Source: Acidobacteriota bacterium (lineage in GTDB: Bacteria; Acidobacteriota; JAAYUB01). Taken from it: a stretch of DNA of 64,000 nt. The stretch spans positions 1 through 64,000 of the forward strand of contig JAGNHB010000020.1 of assembly GCA_018001935.1 (NCBI GenBank), read 5' to 3'. Position numbers and translations under genes: made by a program. Positions 23,026 to 32,088 of this stretch are shown one piece after another. How positions within the stretch are numbered: the first letter of the stretch is position 1; each line of letters begins with the position of its first letter. A model generated the notes under the pieces. The model was not told the origin of the DNA and did not search any database. It was given only the letters and a program-made list of their open reading frames with translations.

Positions 23026-25095
23026 CTAATTCACAATCACCCAGCTCACGTCCGACACCGCCGACGGGACGGTCGGCGTCGTGGAGGTCACGGCCGTCCC
23101 GTTCAGGATCCAGGCGGAGAGGTCGCCGGCGCCCGGGGTGGTGTTCCGCCACACCACGTCCGCCTTCCCGTCGCCGGAGAAGTCGCCCGCGGCCTGGATC
23201 TCCCAGGCGGTCCCCACGGTGGGGAAGGGGAGGGAACCGGTGTAGCTCGTCCCGTCCAGCACCCAGACGGAATCGACGCCCGTCGACGGGTTCCGCCAGA
23301 GGATGTCGGTCTTCCCGTCGCCGGAGAAGTCGGCCAGGGCCGCGACGGTCCAGGCGGTCCCCACGGCCGCCAGGGGCAGGGAGCCGGTGACGGTGGTCCC
23401 GCTCAGGACCCAGACCGAGTTGTCGCCCGTGCTGGAATTCCGCCAGAGCAGGTCGGGGTTCCCGTCCCCGCTGAAGTCGGCGACGCCGGCGAGGGCCCAC
23501 GGCGCCCCCACGCTGGGGAAGGCGGCCTGAGCGGTGACGGCGGTCCCGCTCAGGTACCACACCGAGTTGATGCCGGCGGAGGGGTTTCGCCAGAGGATGT
23601 CGGTCCGGCCGTCGGCGTTGAAGTCGGCGGCGCCCGCGATCTCCCAGCCCGTTCCCACGGCCGGGAGCGGGAGGGGCGAGCCGGAAATCGACACGCCGTT
23701 CATCAGCCAGGCGCTGTTGTCGCCCGTGGACACGCTGCGCCAGAGGAAGTCGGTCTTGCCGTCCAGGTTGAAGTCGGGGTGAAAGCGCCGGGTGTAATAC
23801 TCGTAAGCGCCGATGTCCAGGGTTGCGTCCACCGGGCGCGGTGCGGCCGTCCCGGGGGCCTGGAAGGCGTGCAGCGGCGGGTGCCAGGCCGGCGGGAAGA
23901 GCGGGTTGGGGAAGGGGAACCCCGGCGGCCCGGAGAGGCTCCCGGCGCCGTGGTCGATGAGCACGCTCCCGGCGGCGGGCCGCGGGTCGTTGGAACCGAG
24001 GCCGACAAAGCCCGGGTCCGCGCCGGTCAGGGTGCCGGTCCACTGCACCGGGATCTCGGTGGACCCCGTCTGCACCCAGTTGTTGGACCCGGCGATCAGC
24101 TCGCCGTCGCTCCAGTTGGCTTCCACCGTCCGCTTGATCTGGACGCCCGTCCCGTCGATGCGGTAGAAGACGTTGTTGTGCATCTCGATGCTCTGGATCC
24201 CGTCGAAGATCCGGAACGCCGCCGCGGAGCCGCACAGGAAGGTGTTGTTGACGAAGCGGTAGCGGCCGAAGGTCTCCCCCGTCCCGTCGCCGCCGACGCG
24301 GGTGACGAAGAAGAAGTTGTCCGACCCGGACGGTTTCGTCTTCTTCCAGAAGACGTTCCCCACCACGTCCGAGTCCTCCCGGACGGTGGGCGTGGGGTAC
24401 TCCTCGGAGCCGATGAGCTCCAGCTCGTGGTAGTAGCCGCCCTCGATCCAGTTGTAGTAGATCTCGTTGCGCTCCGCCCGGGACTTGACGTTGTTACCGC
24501 CGAGCCCCTCGTGGAGGTAGCAGAACTGCATGCGGAAGACGCTCCCCGGGCGGTTCCCCTCGTCGGTGCTCATGTAGATCTGGTGCTGGGAGCTGCCGTT
24601 GCCGCAGCGGTAGACCTCGCAGTACTCCATGAGGAGCGAGCCGGAGCCGAGGTCGGCCCCGAGGATGCCGTGGGCCGGGCAGTCGTGGACCACCACGTCC
24701 CGCAGGACCAGGTCGTCGGCCTGGTGGTAGACCCCCCGGAAGCTGCCGGCCGTCACCTCGAAGCCCTCGAAGACATAGTGGTCGGCGCCCGAGGTGTAGG
24801 GCCAGGGGCTCATGAAGGTCACGGTGTTGGTCCCGCCCGAGATCACGGGGCGGTTCCCGCTCACGCGGACCCCGCGGATCGTGATGGGGTTTCCCGCCCC
24901 GCCCGCTCGTTCGAAGACCAGGTCGCCCGGGTAGGTGGCGTTGCCGTCCACCAGCACCAGGTCGCCCGGGTTGAGCAGGCCGGCCACGTCCTGGAGCGTC
25001 GTGTAGGGCCGCCCCGGCCCCACGTTGTAGGTGGCGGCCGGCGCCGCGAGGAGCGCGAGCGCCAGCAGGATGAGCGTCGTCGCGATTCGGTTCAT
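23026..25095 (-). CDS. Secreted parallel beta-helix protein with FG-GAP tail
   Basis: 689 residues from ATG 25095, which has GGAGGG 5 bp upstream; a longer frame to 25164 is rejected. A signal peptide (MNRIATTLILLALALLAAPA) leads into a right-handed beta-helix of the pectate-lyase type (about 22-420): YTTLQDVAGLLNPGDLVLVDG, ITIRGVRVSGNRPVISGG, VFEGFEVTAGS, LVLRDVVVHDC and IEMHNNVFYRIDG are its coils. Such domains bind or cleave polysaccharide; I see no clear catalytic residues. From about 455 come six FG-GAP units (DFSGDGKTDILWRN followed by VWVLxG), closely like those of the proteins at 731 and 52228. The TAG stop lies within the GGCTGTGGGCTGTAG dispersed repeat. Confidence 0.85.
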   Translation of the reverse strand: MNRIATTLILLALALLAAPAATYNVGPGRPYTTLQDVAGLLNPGDLVLVDGNATYPGDLVFERAGGAGNPITIRGVRVSGNRPVISGGTNTVTFMSPWPYTSGADHYVFEGFEVTAGSFRGVYHQADDLVLRDVVVHDCPAHGILGADLGSGSLLMEYCEVYRCGNGSSQHQIYMSTDEGNRPGSVFRMQFCYLHEGLGGNNVKSRAERNEIYYNWIEGGYYHELELIGSEEYPTPTVREDSDVVGNVFWKKTKPSGSDNFFFVTRVGGDGTGETFGRYRFVNNTFLCGSAAAFRIFDGIQSIEMHNNVFYRIDGTGVQIKRTVEANWSDGELIAGSNNWVQTGSTEIPVQWTGTLTGADPGFVGLGSNDPRPAAGSVLIDHGAGSLSGPPGFPFPNPLFPPAWHPPLHAFQAPGTAAPRPVDATLDIGAYEYYTRRFHPDFNLDGKTDFLWRSVSTGDNSAWLMNGVSISGSPLPLPAVGTGWEIAGAADFNADGRTDILWRNPSAGINSVWYLSGTAVTAQAAFPSVGAPWALAGVADFSGDGNPDLLWRNSSTGDNSVWVLSGTTVTGSLPLAAVGTAWTVAALADFSGDGKTDILWRNPSTGVDSVWVLDGTSYTGSLPFPTVGTAWEIQAAGDFSGDGKADVVWRNTTPGAGDLSAWILNGTAVTSTTPTVPSAVSDVSWVIVN

Positions 25096-25570
25096 GGATC
25101 CCTCCTTCGACCACGGCGATCGGACTTGTTGCACCGTGGGGCTTCGGCGCGGATTATGCCTCATCCGGCACCGGAAACGGAACGGAAAAATGGGGGAAGG
25201 AAACCACGAACGACCCCCACCCCACGAACGGGACCCGGGGTCAATCGAACCGTGACATCCCCACGATGACGCCCCCGCAAAAAGTCATTTTTGCCCGCGA
25301 ATCACGCGAATGAACGCGAATCAGAAATCAAAGACTGATAGATATTATTCGTGTGATAAATTCGCGCCTCTTCGTTTTCTTCGCAGGAAATCTCCCTTTC
25401 GCGGCTTTTTACGGGGTCATCACTTTTTGCGGGATGTCAGAATTCAGGGCGAAGCCGCGAAACAATCAGGGGTGCCCTGTATCCCTTTTTGAACAAATCA
25501 AGGAACAGAACGTATTGGTATGCGGCTTCCCACATGGGGGCGACCGGACATCCGGAGGAGGGGTTTCCTC
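25096..25570. other. Intergenic region with repeat fragments and an AT-rich patch
   Basis: Contains two ACCACGAA-type segments (about 25196-25240) and CGCGAATCACGCGAATGAACG (about 25293-25315), then an AT-rich stretch (25320-25400, with GATAGATATTATTCGTGTGA) that might hold a promoter for the gene at 25571. No gene is supported. Confidence 0.6.
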
Positions 25571-26608
25571 ATGGCTTTTCAGCGGGCCCATAATGCCGTA
25601 TTCATCGTGCTGGTCTTCGGTTGCACGGCCTTCTGGACGTACCGTGCCGGCGCGGTCCGCCGGGAGGCGGCGGAGGCGGCCGACCGCTACCGGGACGCCG
25701 GCCGGTCGGTCGTCACGCTGTCCCGCTGCGAGCTGTACCTGAAGGCGGCGTCGGTCCGGATTTTCGCGAAACGGACCGGCCGGATGCCGGTAAGCCTCCG
25801 GGAATGCGCGGGTGACGGCGCGAGCTTCGACGACTGGATGGCCTGGCTGTCCAAGGAGAGACGGGCGGCGTGCCGAGACCCCCTGTTGCAGGAGGAGATG
25901 TTTTTCTGGTCGGCTTCTCCTCCACGCCAGGGGGGCGGTATTCACCCCGGTCCGTTCTATCGGGACCGGCTGGGCGTGCCCGTCGGCCCGTGGGCTCTCG
26001 TGCCCTGGAGCGACTCCGCCCCGCTCCCGCCGCTTCCCCCGGGGCTGGATCCCAGCGGGTTGCCGGTCCTTTACCGGGTCGGCGGGAGCCCGCCCCGGGA
26101 CCCGGCGGCGATTCGCTCGGACGACCCGCTCCCGCCGGAGATCGCGGCGTTCTTCCAGGCCCGGGGGGGCGAAGCGCCCGTCCCGCCCCAACCGTTCTCG
26201 CTCGTCTCGCTGCGCATCCGCGACCGCCTGGACCAGCAGGCCCGCCTCGATGACCGGGTGACCCGGGCGTGGCTGGAGCTGGCGGGCGGGCTGATCCTCG
26301 GCACGGCCCTGGTGCTGGCCATCCTCTACCGGTGGGGAAGTCCGCGAAAGAGGCGGATGGCGGCAGGATTGGCCATACTCGGGGCCCTGTCCGTGTTCGC
26401 GTGGCTCTGGGGGAGTACCAGGCTTTTCACCAAGGTTCACAGCTCGTTCTACACCGGGATCTCCCGCGGTGATCTGATCGCCGTCCTCGACGAGGCGGTC
26501 CGGCGGGGGGAGGTCCCGCCGGAGACGGCCGCGGCCTCCCGGCAGTACCTTCTCTCCCTCCCCGCGGATGACGCAAGCCGCGGCCTGCCGTTGCGGGTGA
26601 GGGACTGA
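25571..26608 (+). CDS. Membrane protein of unknown function
   Basis: 345 residues from ATG 25571 (GGAGGAGG about 10 bp upstream; the earlier ATG 25520 lacks a site). Hydrophobic segments lie at about 8-24 (NAVFIVLVFGCTAFW), 250-270 (GGLILGTALVLAILYRW) and 280-298 (GLAILGALSVFAWLWGS), with a large Pro/Arg-rich domain between the first and second, presumably periplasmic. This domain contains short helical stretches (SRCELYLKAASVRIFAKRTG) that resemble the start of type II secretion pseudopilins only loosely, and I do not claim homology. The C-terminus (DLIAVLDEAVRRGEVPPETA) is soluble. The gene stands alone between intergenic repeats. Confidence 0.6.
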   Translation: MAFQRAHNAVFIVLVFGCTAFWTYRAGAVRREAAEAADRYRDAGRSVVTLSRCELYLKAASVRIFAKRTGRMPVSLRECAGDGASFDDWMAWLSKERRAACRDPLLQEEMFFWSASPPRQGGGIHPGPFYRDRLGVPVGPWALVPWSDSAPLPPLPPGLDPSGLPVLYRVGGSPPRDPAAIRSDDPLPPEIAAFFQARGGEAPVPPQPFSLVSLRIRDRLDQQARLDDRVTRAWLELAGGLILGTALVLAILYRWGSPRKRRMAAGLAILGALSVFAWLWGSTRLFTKVHSSFYTGISRGDLIAVLDEAVRRGEVPPETAAASRQYLLSLPADDASRGLPLRVRD

Positions 26609-26702
26609 GGCGGAGGCCGGCCAGGGGTTCCCCTATGGGACCATGATCATGATCTGGATGGGCTTGAATAGCTTGATCCATGCAGGCAGCTTCCCACCGG
26701 CT

Positions 26703-26844
26703 GTGTCCGGGAGAAAGGACCAAGGGACCCAAAGGACCCAAAGGACGAAAAGGACGGCCGTGAACTAAATTCTTGGCTCTTCGGGTTCGTGGTTCGTGGG
26801 GTCGTTTATGTCCTTTTGGTCCTTTAAGTCCTTTTGTCCTTTCT
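26703..26844. repeat. AAAGGACC-type and CACGAA-type arrays
   Basis: GGACCAAGGGACCCAAAGGA and similar units fill 26712-26760. A CACGAACC segment lies at 26765-26800. TCCTTTTGGTCCTTTAAGTC units fill 26806-26840 in the opposite orientation. The last begins 2-3 bp after the minus-strand stop of the ATP-grasp gene. The two AAAGGACC arms are mutually inverted and could pair. Confidence 0.85.
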
Positions 26845-27804
26845 TCAGGGATAGAACGCTTCGAGGCGCTGGAGGAACGCGGCGTGGAAGTCTTTGCCGG
26901 CGGCGCGCAGGGCGCCGGCGATCCCCTCCCATCCGGGGTTGGCGTTGACTTCCAGGACGGCGGGGCCGTCGCGGCCGACCAGGATGTCCACCCCCGCCAG
27001 TTTCAGCGAGAGGGCGCGGGCGGCGTCCAGGGCCAGGATTTCCAGCTCCCGCTCCAGTTCGACGAACGCGACGTTCGCGCCGAGGGAGAAGTTCGAGCGG
27101 AAGTCCCCGGGCGGCGCCTCGCGGCGCATGGCCCCGACGACCTGGCCGAGGAGCACCACGGCGCGAAGGTCCCAGGGGGGTGCGCCGGCAGGCTGCAGGA
27201 AGGGCTGGGCCAGGACGATGTCGTGGCGGTCGGCGGCCCAGAGGGTCTCCACCGCGTCCCGGAGGGCAGCCTCGTCCCGGGCGAGGAGCACGTCCCGCCC
27301 CTTCGACCCCATGGAGGGCTTGACCACCCAGGGCGGGGCCCCCAGCAGCCGGGGGACGGCCCCGAGGTGCTCGGGCCGGCGGATGACGACGGTGGGGGGG
27401 ACGGGGATCCCCCGGGCGGAGAGGCGCAGGAGGGAGGTCACCTTGTTGCGGCAGATCTCCAGGGGCTCCAGGTCCTGAAGGAACCGGACCCCGGCGGCGT
27501 CCAGGGCCTCCACCAGGTAGAAGTCGCCCCGGCACTGGCGCCGGAGGCTGATCTTGGGGATCACCAGGTCGGCGGCGGCCAGGGCTTCCGCCCCGGGCCC
27601 GCCGATGAGCGCCCCGGGCAGCCGGGTGAGCAGGGGGGCCTCCGCGGCGGCGTCGCCGGCCCGCCCGTCCAGGCAGACGAACACCTCCCCGTGGCGGACC
27701 ACCGCGCAGGCGTGCCCCCGCGCCTCGGCGGTTCGGGCGAAGCGCTCGAGTTCCGGCGAGAGGGCTTCCTCCGTGGTGGTGGTGGTCAGCAGGGCCAGCC
27801 GCAT
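26845..27804 (-). CDS. RimK-like ATP-grasp ligase
   Basis: 319 residues with the layout of RimK/LysX ligases: an N-terminal alpha/beta lobe (RLALLTTTTTEEALSPELER), then the ATP-grasp fold with PPTVVIRRPEHL, the P-loop-like WVVKPSMGSKGRDVLL, the LAQPFLQPAGAPPWDLRAVVLLG block and the metal/phosphate motif LAGVDILVGRDGPAVLEVNANPG. These enzymes join an amino acid to a carboxylate using ATP, for example adding glutamate to ribosomal protein S6 or to a carrier protein. The substrate cannot be read from sequence. It lies 13 bp downstream of prfA, where many bacteria have the RF1 methylase gene prmC, which is not in this cluster. A link to translation factors is an inference from position. Confidence 0.85.
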   Translation of the reverse strand: MRLALLTTTTTEEALSPELERFARTAEARGHACAVVRHGEVFVCLDGRAGDAAAEAPLLTRLPGALIGGPGAEALAAADLVIPKISLRRQCRGDFYLVEALDAAGVRFLQDLEPLEICRNKVTSLLRLSARGIPVPPTVVIRRPEHLGAVPRLLGAPPWVVKPSMGSKGRDVLLARDEAALRDAVETLWAADRHDIVLAQPFLQPAGAPPWDLRAVVLLGQVVGAMRREAPPGDFRSNFSLGANVAFVELERELEILALDAARALSLKLAGVDILVGRDGPAVLEVNANPGWEGIAGALRAAGKDFHAAFLQRLEAFYP

Positions 27805-27817
27805 GGCGAGGGGGCGA

Positions 27818-28891
27818 TCATTCCCCGCCGGCAGCGCGGCGGAGCTGCTCGGCCTGGAAGTGGGTGAGCAGGGCTTCCAGGACCCCGTCGAGGTCGCCCT
27901 CCAGGATCAGGTCGAGCTGGTGGAGGGTCAGGCCGATGCGGTGGTCCGTCAGGCGGTTCTGGGGGAAATTGTAGGTGCGGATCTTCTCGCTCCGGTCGCC
28001 GGAGCCCACCTGGGTCTTGCGGTCGCGGGCGATCTCCTCGTCCCGCTTCGCCTGCTCGGCCTCGTAGAGACGGGCGAGGAGGACCTTCATGGCCCGGGCC
28101 CGGTTCTTGATCTGGCTCTTCTCGTCCTGGCAGCTCACCACGAGGCCCGTGGGGAGGTGGGTGATGCGCACCGCCGAGTAGGTGGTGTTGACGGACTGTC
28201 CGCCGGGGCCCGAGGAGCAGAAGGTGTCGATGCGGAGGTCCTTCGGGTCGACCTGGATCTCCACCTCGTCCGCCTCGGGGAGGACGGCCACGGTGACCGC
28301 GGAGGTGTGGATGCGGCCGCTGGCCTCGGTGGCGGGGACCCGCTGGACGCGGTGGACGCCGCTCTCGTGCTTGAGCCGGGAGAAGACCCGCTCCCCCTCG
28401 ATCTCGGCGACGATTTCCTTGAAGCCCCCGACACCCGACTCGTGGGCGGTGACCAGGGAGAGCTTCCAGCCGCGGCGCTCGGCGTAGCGGGTGTACATCC
28501 GGAACAGGTCCGCGGCGAAGAGGGAGGCCTCGTCGCCCCCGGTGCCGGCACGGATCTCCAGGATGACGTTCTTCTCGTCGTTGGGGTCCCGGGGGAGCAG
28601 CAGGATCTTCAGGGACGCCTCTTCGTCGGCGATGCGCGCCTCCAGGGCGGCGACCTCCTCCTGGGCCATGTCCTTGAGGTCGCCTTCCTCGGCGGCCGCC
28701 AGTTCCCGGGCCCCGGCGAGCTCCCCCTGGAGCCCCTTCCACCGGCGGTACCCGGCGGCCAGCTCCTCGACGGCCTTGAGCGACTGGGCGTGCTTGCGGT
28801 ACTCCCGGGGGTCGGAGGCGACGGCGGGGTCCGCCATCCGCTCTTTCAGTTCCTCGTACTGGGCCTCGATGCGGGCCAGCTTGTCGAACAT
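27818..28891 (-). CDS. prfA: Peptide chain release factor 1
   Basis: 357 residues, normal length. Domain 1 is helical ([18 protein letters not shown]). The tripeptide codon-recognition region reads [18 protein letters not shown], the PxT type of RF1. The peptidyl-tRNA hydrolysis loop is [20 protein letters not shown], containing GGQ. It ends translation at UAA and UAG in the ribosome. The gene sits in the conserved rpmE-DUF1385-(cupin)-prfA order, 6 bp downstream of the cupin gene, consistent with an operon. Confidence 0.97.
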   Translation of the reverse strand: MFDKLARIEAQYEELKERMADPAVASDPREYRKHAQSLKAVEELAAGYRRWKGLQGELAGARELAAAEEGDLKDMAQEEVAALEARIADEEASLKILLLPRDPNDEKNVILEIRAGTGGDEASLFAADLFRMYTRYAERRGWKLSLVTAHESGVGGFKEIVAEIEGERVFSRLKHESGVHRVQRVPATEASGRIHTSAVTVAVLPEADEVEIQVDPKDLRIDTFCSSGPGGQSVNTTYSAVRITHLPTGLVVSCQDEKSQIKNRARAMKVLLARLYEAEQAKRDEEIARDRKTQVGSGDRSEKIRTYNFPQNRLTDHRIGLTLHQLDLILEGDLDGVLEALLTHFQAEQLRRAAGGE

Positions 28892-28897
28892 GGTCCC

Positions 28898-29164
28898 TCA
28901 CCCGAAGTTGTAGTGCTTGCGGACGCCCTCCAGGATCTTCCACCGGCAGTCCATGCCGCGGGGGAACTCCACGAAGTCGCCCTTCCCGAAGGACCAGGTC
29001 TTGCCGCAGGCGGTGACCTCGACCTTCCCCTCGAGGAAGTAGCACTGCTCGGGCTCGTCGTAGTGCCAGTCGAATTCCGAGACGTCCTTGGTCCAGGTGG
29101 GCCAGGAACGGATGTCCTTCGCCTTGAATTCGGCGTCGGTCAATTTTGTGATCTTGATGTTCAT
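28898..29164 (-). CDS. Small cupin protein (DUF861/EutQ-like)
   Basis: 88 residues, a single compact cupin barrel. The segment WHYDEPEQCYFLEGKVEVTACG corresponds to motif 1, and FGKGDFVEFPRGMDCRW to motif 2, as in the cupin_3 (DUF861) group. Motif 1 retains H and E ligands (HYDEPE..FLEG); motif 2 shows no histidine, so metal binding may be incomplete. Function is unknown; family members are linked to small-molecule binding. It is inserted between DUF1385 and prfA and so is likely co-transcribed with both. Confidence 0.82.
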   Translation of the reverse strand: MNIKITKLTDAEFKAKDIRSWPTWTKDVSEFDWHYDEPEQCYFLEGKVEVTACGKTWSFGKGDFVEFPRGMDCRWKILEGVRKHYNFG

Positions 29165-29177
29165 GCGTGACCTCTCA

Positions 29178-29275
29178 AAAGGCTGTAGGGGTTTAGGCTG
29201 TAGGCTGCAGGTCGGATCGGAGGGTCAACGCCTCCGACTGTTCGCGTGGTTCGTGTAATTCGTGGTTCATGTCGG
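29178..29275. repeat. GGCTGTAG and CACGAA repeat segments between cupin and DUF1385 genes
   Basis: GGCTGTAG-type units at 29178-29212. A 7-bp-stem hairpin TCGGAGG/CCTCCGA lies at 29217-29237. CACGAATT-type units follow at 29240-29275; on the minus strand they begin about 8 bp after the DUF1385 stop. Confidence 0.75.
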
Positions 29276-29281
29276 GGGTTG

Positions 29282-30373
29282 TCAGGCGGCGGAGGCGGCG
29301 GCCTTTTCCGCCTTGATCTCGTCCTCGAGCGCCAGGGCGTGCTGGAGGGACTTCAGGGAGACCTCCAGCATGTCGTCGGTGGGGGGGTTGGTGGTGATCC
29401 GCTGGAGGCAGAGGCCGGGCGTCATCATGGCCTTGCACACGAAGTTCCGGGGGAAGCGCGCCGAAAGCCGGATCAGCTCGTAGGAGATCCCGGCGATCAG
29501 GGGCAGGAGGAGGACCCGGGAGAGGATCTTCCAGACCAGGGCCTCGAAGCGGAAGATGGTGAAGACGATGATGCCCACCACCATCACGAAGAGGAGGAAA
29601 CTGGTCCCGCAGCGGGGGTGCAGGGTGGTGTACTTCCGGGCGTTCTCGACGGTGAGTTCTTCCTTGGCCTCCCACAGGTGGACGACCTTGTGCTCCGCGC
29701 CGTGGTACTGGAAGACCCGGTGGATGTCCTTCATCCGGGAGATGAGGAGCAGGTAGGCCAGGAAGATGGCCAGACGGATTGCGCCGTCCACCACGTTGAA
29801 GAAGAGCCAGTTCTCGTGGACCACGTCGGGCGCCGCGGCCGGGGCCGGCTTCCCGGCCGCCGGGGCGGGGGCCGCCGGCGCCGTCGCGGCGGGGGCCGGG
29901 CCGTGGGTCGCCTGGGTGACCAGGGCGCTGAGCCAGTAGGGCAGGTAGACGAACAGCGCGATGGCCAGGGCCAGGGAAAAGACCATGGTGGCCGCCAGGA
30001 TGGCCTTCTCGCCCTTCTTGCCCTTCTTCTTCGCGGGCTCGGGGGCGGGGGCCCCGACGGTGACGGGGACGGTCGCCGGCGTGTCGGTTTTGGCGGGTGC
30101 GGGGGTTTCCAGGGCGGCCTCGGCGGAGAAGTTGAGGGCCCGGATGCCGAGGGCCAGGGACTGAATGAGGATGGCCGTGCCCCTCACGAAGGGGAGTTTG
30201 AGGACGGGCCAGCGGTCGGTCCACCGCGGGACCCGCTCGCGCTTGAAGACGATCTCGCCGTCGGGGCGGCGGACCGCCACGGCGAAGGTGTTGGGGGTGC
30301 GCATCATCACGCCCTCCAGGACGGCTTGGCCCCCCACCAGGATGTCCGCGTCCATCTTCGCTTTCTTCGCCAT
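29282..30373 (-). CDS. DUF1385 (YqhQ-type) membrane protein
   Basis: 363 residues. The conserved opening DILVGGQAVLEGVMMRTPN is the hallmark of DUF1385, and the second block HGAEHKVVHLWEAKEELTVENARKY-TTLHPRCGTSFLLFVM is also present. Several membrane helices lie around 120-150, 195-215 and 240-290. Between the first helices this protein carries long Ala/Pro-rich insertions (about 85-110 and 150-185) that look like flexible loops. Function in the family is unresolved. It lies in the classic rpmE-DUF1385-prfA order, so a role near translation or envelope biogenesis has been suspected from context only. Confidence 0.92.
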   Translation of the reverse strand: MAKKAKMDADILVGGQAVLEGVMMRTPNTFAVAVRRPDGEIVFKRERVPRWTDRWPVLKLPFVRGTAILIQSLALGIRALNFSAEAALETPAPAKTDTPATVPVTVGAPAPEPAKKKGKKGEKAILAATMVFSLALAIALFVYLPYWLSALVTQATHGPAPAATAPAAPAPAAGKPAPAAAPDVVHENWLFFNVVDGAIRLAIFLAYLLLISRMKDIHRVFQYHGAEHKVVHLWEAKEELTVENARKYTTLHPRCGTSFLLFVMVVGIIVFTIFRFEALVWKILSRVLLLPLIAGISYELIRLSARFPRNFVCKAMMTPGLCLQRITTNPPTDDMLEVSLKSLQHALALEDEIKAEKAAASAA

Positions 30374-30407
30374 GAGCCTCGCCCCCCCCGTCCCGCTGAA
30401 AATGCGA

Positions 30408-30439
30408 GAGGGTTGACCGCGCCGTGCGGGTCAACCCTC
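30408..30439 (-). terminator. Hairpin between rpmE and DUF1385
   Basis: An 11-bp stem, GAGGGTTGACC/GGTCAACCCTC, 21 bp after the rpmE stop. Only a short T stretch (GCATTTTC) follows on the minus strand, so partial termination or transcript processing is more likely than a full stop. Confidence 0.55.
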
Positions 30440-30459
30440 CGGATGTCGTTGCCGAACCG

Positions 30460-30684
30460 CTAATTGGATTCTTTCGGGGTCCCGAATTTGCCGTAGCGGC
30501 GGGAGAACTTCTCCACCATCCCGGCGGTGTCCACCAGCTTCTGCTTGCCGGTGAAGAAGGGGTGGCAGTTGGAGCAGATCTCCAGCTTGATCTCGTTCTT
30601 GGTGGACCGGGTCTCGAAGGTGTTCCCGCAGGCGCAGGTCACCATGACTTTTCCGTACTTGGGGTGGATGCCTTTCTTCATCAT
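30460..30684 (-). CDS. rpmE: 50S ribosomal protein L31
   Basis: 74 residues (73 if the second of two adjacent ATG codons is used). [22 protein letters not shown] and [26 protein letters not shown] match bacterial L31. The four cysteines in CxC and CxxC identify the zinc-binding (C+) form that stabilises the large subunit and can serve as a zinc store. GAGGAG precedes the start. It is the first gene of the minus-strand translation cluster. Confidence 0.97.
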   Translation of the reverse strand: MMKKGIHPKYGKVMVTCACGNTFETRSTKNEIKLEICSNCHPFFTGKQKLVDTAGMVEKFSRRYGKFGTPKESN

Positions 30685-30859
30685 TTGCTCCTCGTCTCGG
30701 GGCCGGCGCGTACGGCCCGAAAAAATTGAACGACCTTTTTACCACAGAGGAGGGGAGCGGGCAAGCGATTTTTTGTGGCTTTCGACGGAAAACCCGGAGA
30801 GGCGAAAGGCCCGGGGGGATGGCCTCCCGCGACTTTTTACGGGATTTTGAAAATACTGA

Positions 30860-30888
30860 TGGACACCGATTTTCTTTTCTGGTACTCT
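30860..30888 (+). promoter_or_regulatory. Promoter of the HU gene
   Basis: TGGACA (30860-30865), 17-bp spacer ending in TGG (extended -10), TACTCT (30883-30888), about 33 bp before the ATG, in an AT-rich patch. Confidence 0.6.
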
Positions 30889-30921
30889 TGCTTTGTTCAA
30901 AAGACTTTATCGGAGGAGAAC

Positions 30922-31197
30922 ATGACCAAGGCCGAGATCGTCACCAAACTGTGTCAGAAAGTCAGCATCGGGAAGAAGGACGCCGTCGTGGTCGTTCAGA
31001 CCGTCCTCGACAGCATCGTGGAATCCCTTCAGCAGGGCGACAAGGTCGAGCTTCGAGGCTTCGGCAGCTTCAAGATCCGCACCCGCGGGCCCCGCAAGGG
31101 CCGCAACCCGAAGACGGGCGACTCCGTGGACGTCCCCATGAAGAAGATCCCGTACTTCAAGCCCGGCAAGGAACTCAAGGAGATCATCAACCGCTGA
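30922..31197 (+). CDS. hup: DNA-binding protein HU
   Basis: 91 residues from ATG 30922 with CGGAGGAG upstream; longer in-frame starts are rejected. MTKAEIVTKLCQKVSIGKKDAVV is the dimerising helical part, and VELRGFGSFKIRTRGPRKGRNPKTGDSVDVP is the beta-arm with the conserved GFGSF and GRNPKTG. HU bends and compacts DNA without strong sequence preference. It ends 6 bp before the HIT gene, so the two are co-transcribed. Confidence 0.96.
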   Translation: MTKAEIVTKLCQKVSIGKKDAVVVVQTVLDSIVESLQQGDKVELRGFGSFKIRTRGPRKGRNPKTGDSVDVPMKKIPYFKPGKELKEIINR

Positions 31198-31203
31198 GTT
31201 CCC

Positions 31204-31689
31204 ATGGATTACCTCTGGACCCCCTGGCGTTACCAGTACATCGCGGGGATCGACGGCGGTAAGGGCGGTTGTGTTTTCTGTGAACTCCCCGGTCGGGCGG
31301 ATGAGGAGGTCTTCATCGTCCACCGGGGAAAGCGAAACTACATCGTTCTCAACCGGTTTCCCTACACCTCCGGCCACGCCATGGTCATCCCCTACCGGCA
31401 TTTCGCGGGCTTCGGCGAACTGGAGCCCGCGGAGACCCAGGAGATGATGGACCTCGCCCGGGCCCTGCAGGGCGCCCTGGTCGATGTTTACCACCCCGAG
31501 GGCTTCAACGTCGGCTGGAACCTTGGGCGCTGCGCCGGCGCCGGGGTCGCGGATCACCTCCATCTCCACGTCGTCCCCCGCTGGGTGGGCGACACCAACC
31601 TCGTCGGGGTCCTGGGTGAGACCCGCACCCTTCCCGAGGACCTCGAAACCACCTGCCGGAAATTGAAGGAACGGTTCTCCCGCCTCTGA
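31204..31689 (+). CDS. HIT-family nucleotide hydrolase/phosphorylase
   Basis: 161 residues. It begins MDYLWTPWRYQYIAGI, then CVFCELPG (a CxxC half of a possible zinc site), NRFPYTSGHAMVIPYRH, and the catalytic histidine triad DHLHLHVVPRW with nucleophile His in HLHLH. The LWTPWR opening and length are those of the Ap4A phosphorylase/hydrolase branch of HIT proteins, which clear dinucleoside polyphosphates and adenylylated intermediates. The ATG follows HU by 6 bp, indicating translational coupling. Confidence 0.92.
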   Translation: MDYLWTPWRYQYIAGIDGGKGGCVFCELPGRADEEVFIVHRGKRNYIVLNRFPYTSGHAMVIPYRHFAGFGELEPAETQEMMDLARALQGALVDVYHPEGFNVGWNLGRCAGAGVADHLHLHVVPRWVGDTNLVGVLGETRTLPEDLETTCRKLKERFSRL

Positions 31690-32088
31690 ATCGCGGAACG
31701 AACGCGATCGCCCCCAGGCCCTTCCGTAAACCGACCGGAGAGGAAAACACGAAATACACGAAATAAACGAACGGGTTTCGGGGGGCGGACGATTTTACCA
31801 CCCCTTTGCGCGTCTCCGTGGAGACTCATTTCCAACCTCTCGGATATCTGTGAGTTAAACGGGAAATACTCGCCGGGTTCCCCCGCGGCGAACCGACGTT
31901 TTTCACAGTTCCCCTTGCCTTTCGGCCGCGGTACACTCGTCAGTGAGAGAGAGCCCGTTCGGCGGCGAGGCGTGTCCGGCGACCGCCGCGGGGCGGGTCC
32001 CGCGGCAGGGGCCGCGACTTCGCACCGGGTGGGCCTGGTTTTGCAGAGAGGGTCAGCCCGGGAGTGCCCGGTGAAAGGAGGAGGAGCC
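31690..32088. other. Intergenic region with one CACGAA array
   Basis: ACACGAAATACACGAAATAA units at about 31738-31775, 50 bp after the HIT stop. The remainder (to 32080) contains no supported gene and ends with GAGGAGG ahead of the TPR gene. A promoter must lie here, but I cannot place it. Confidence 0.6.
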
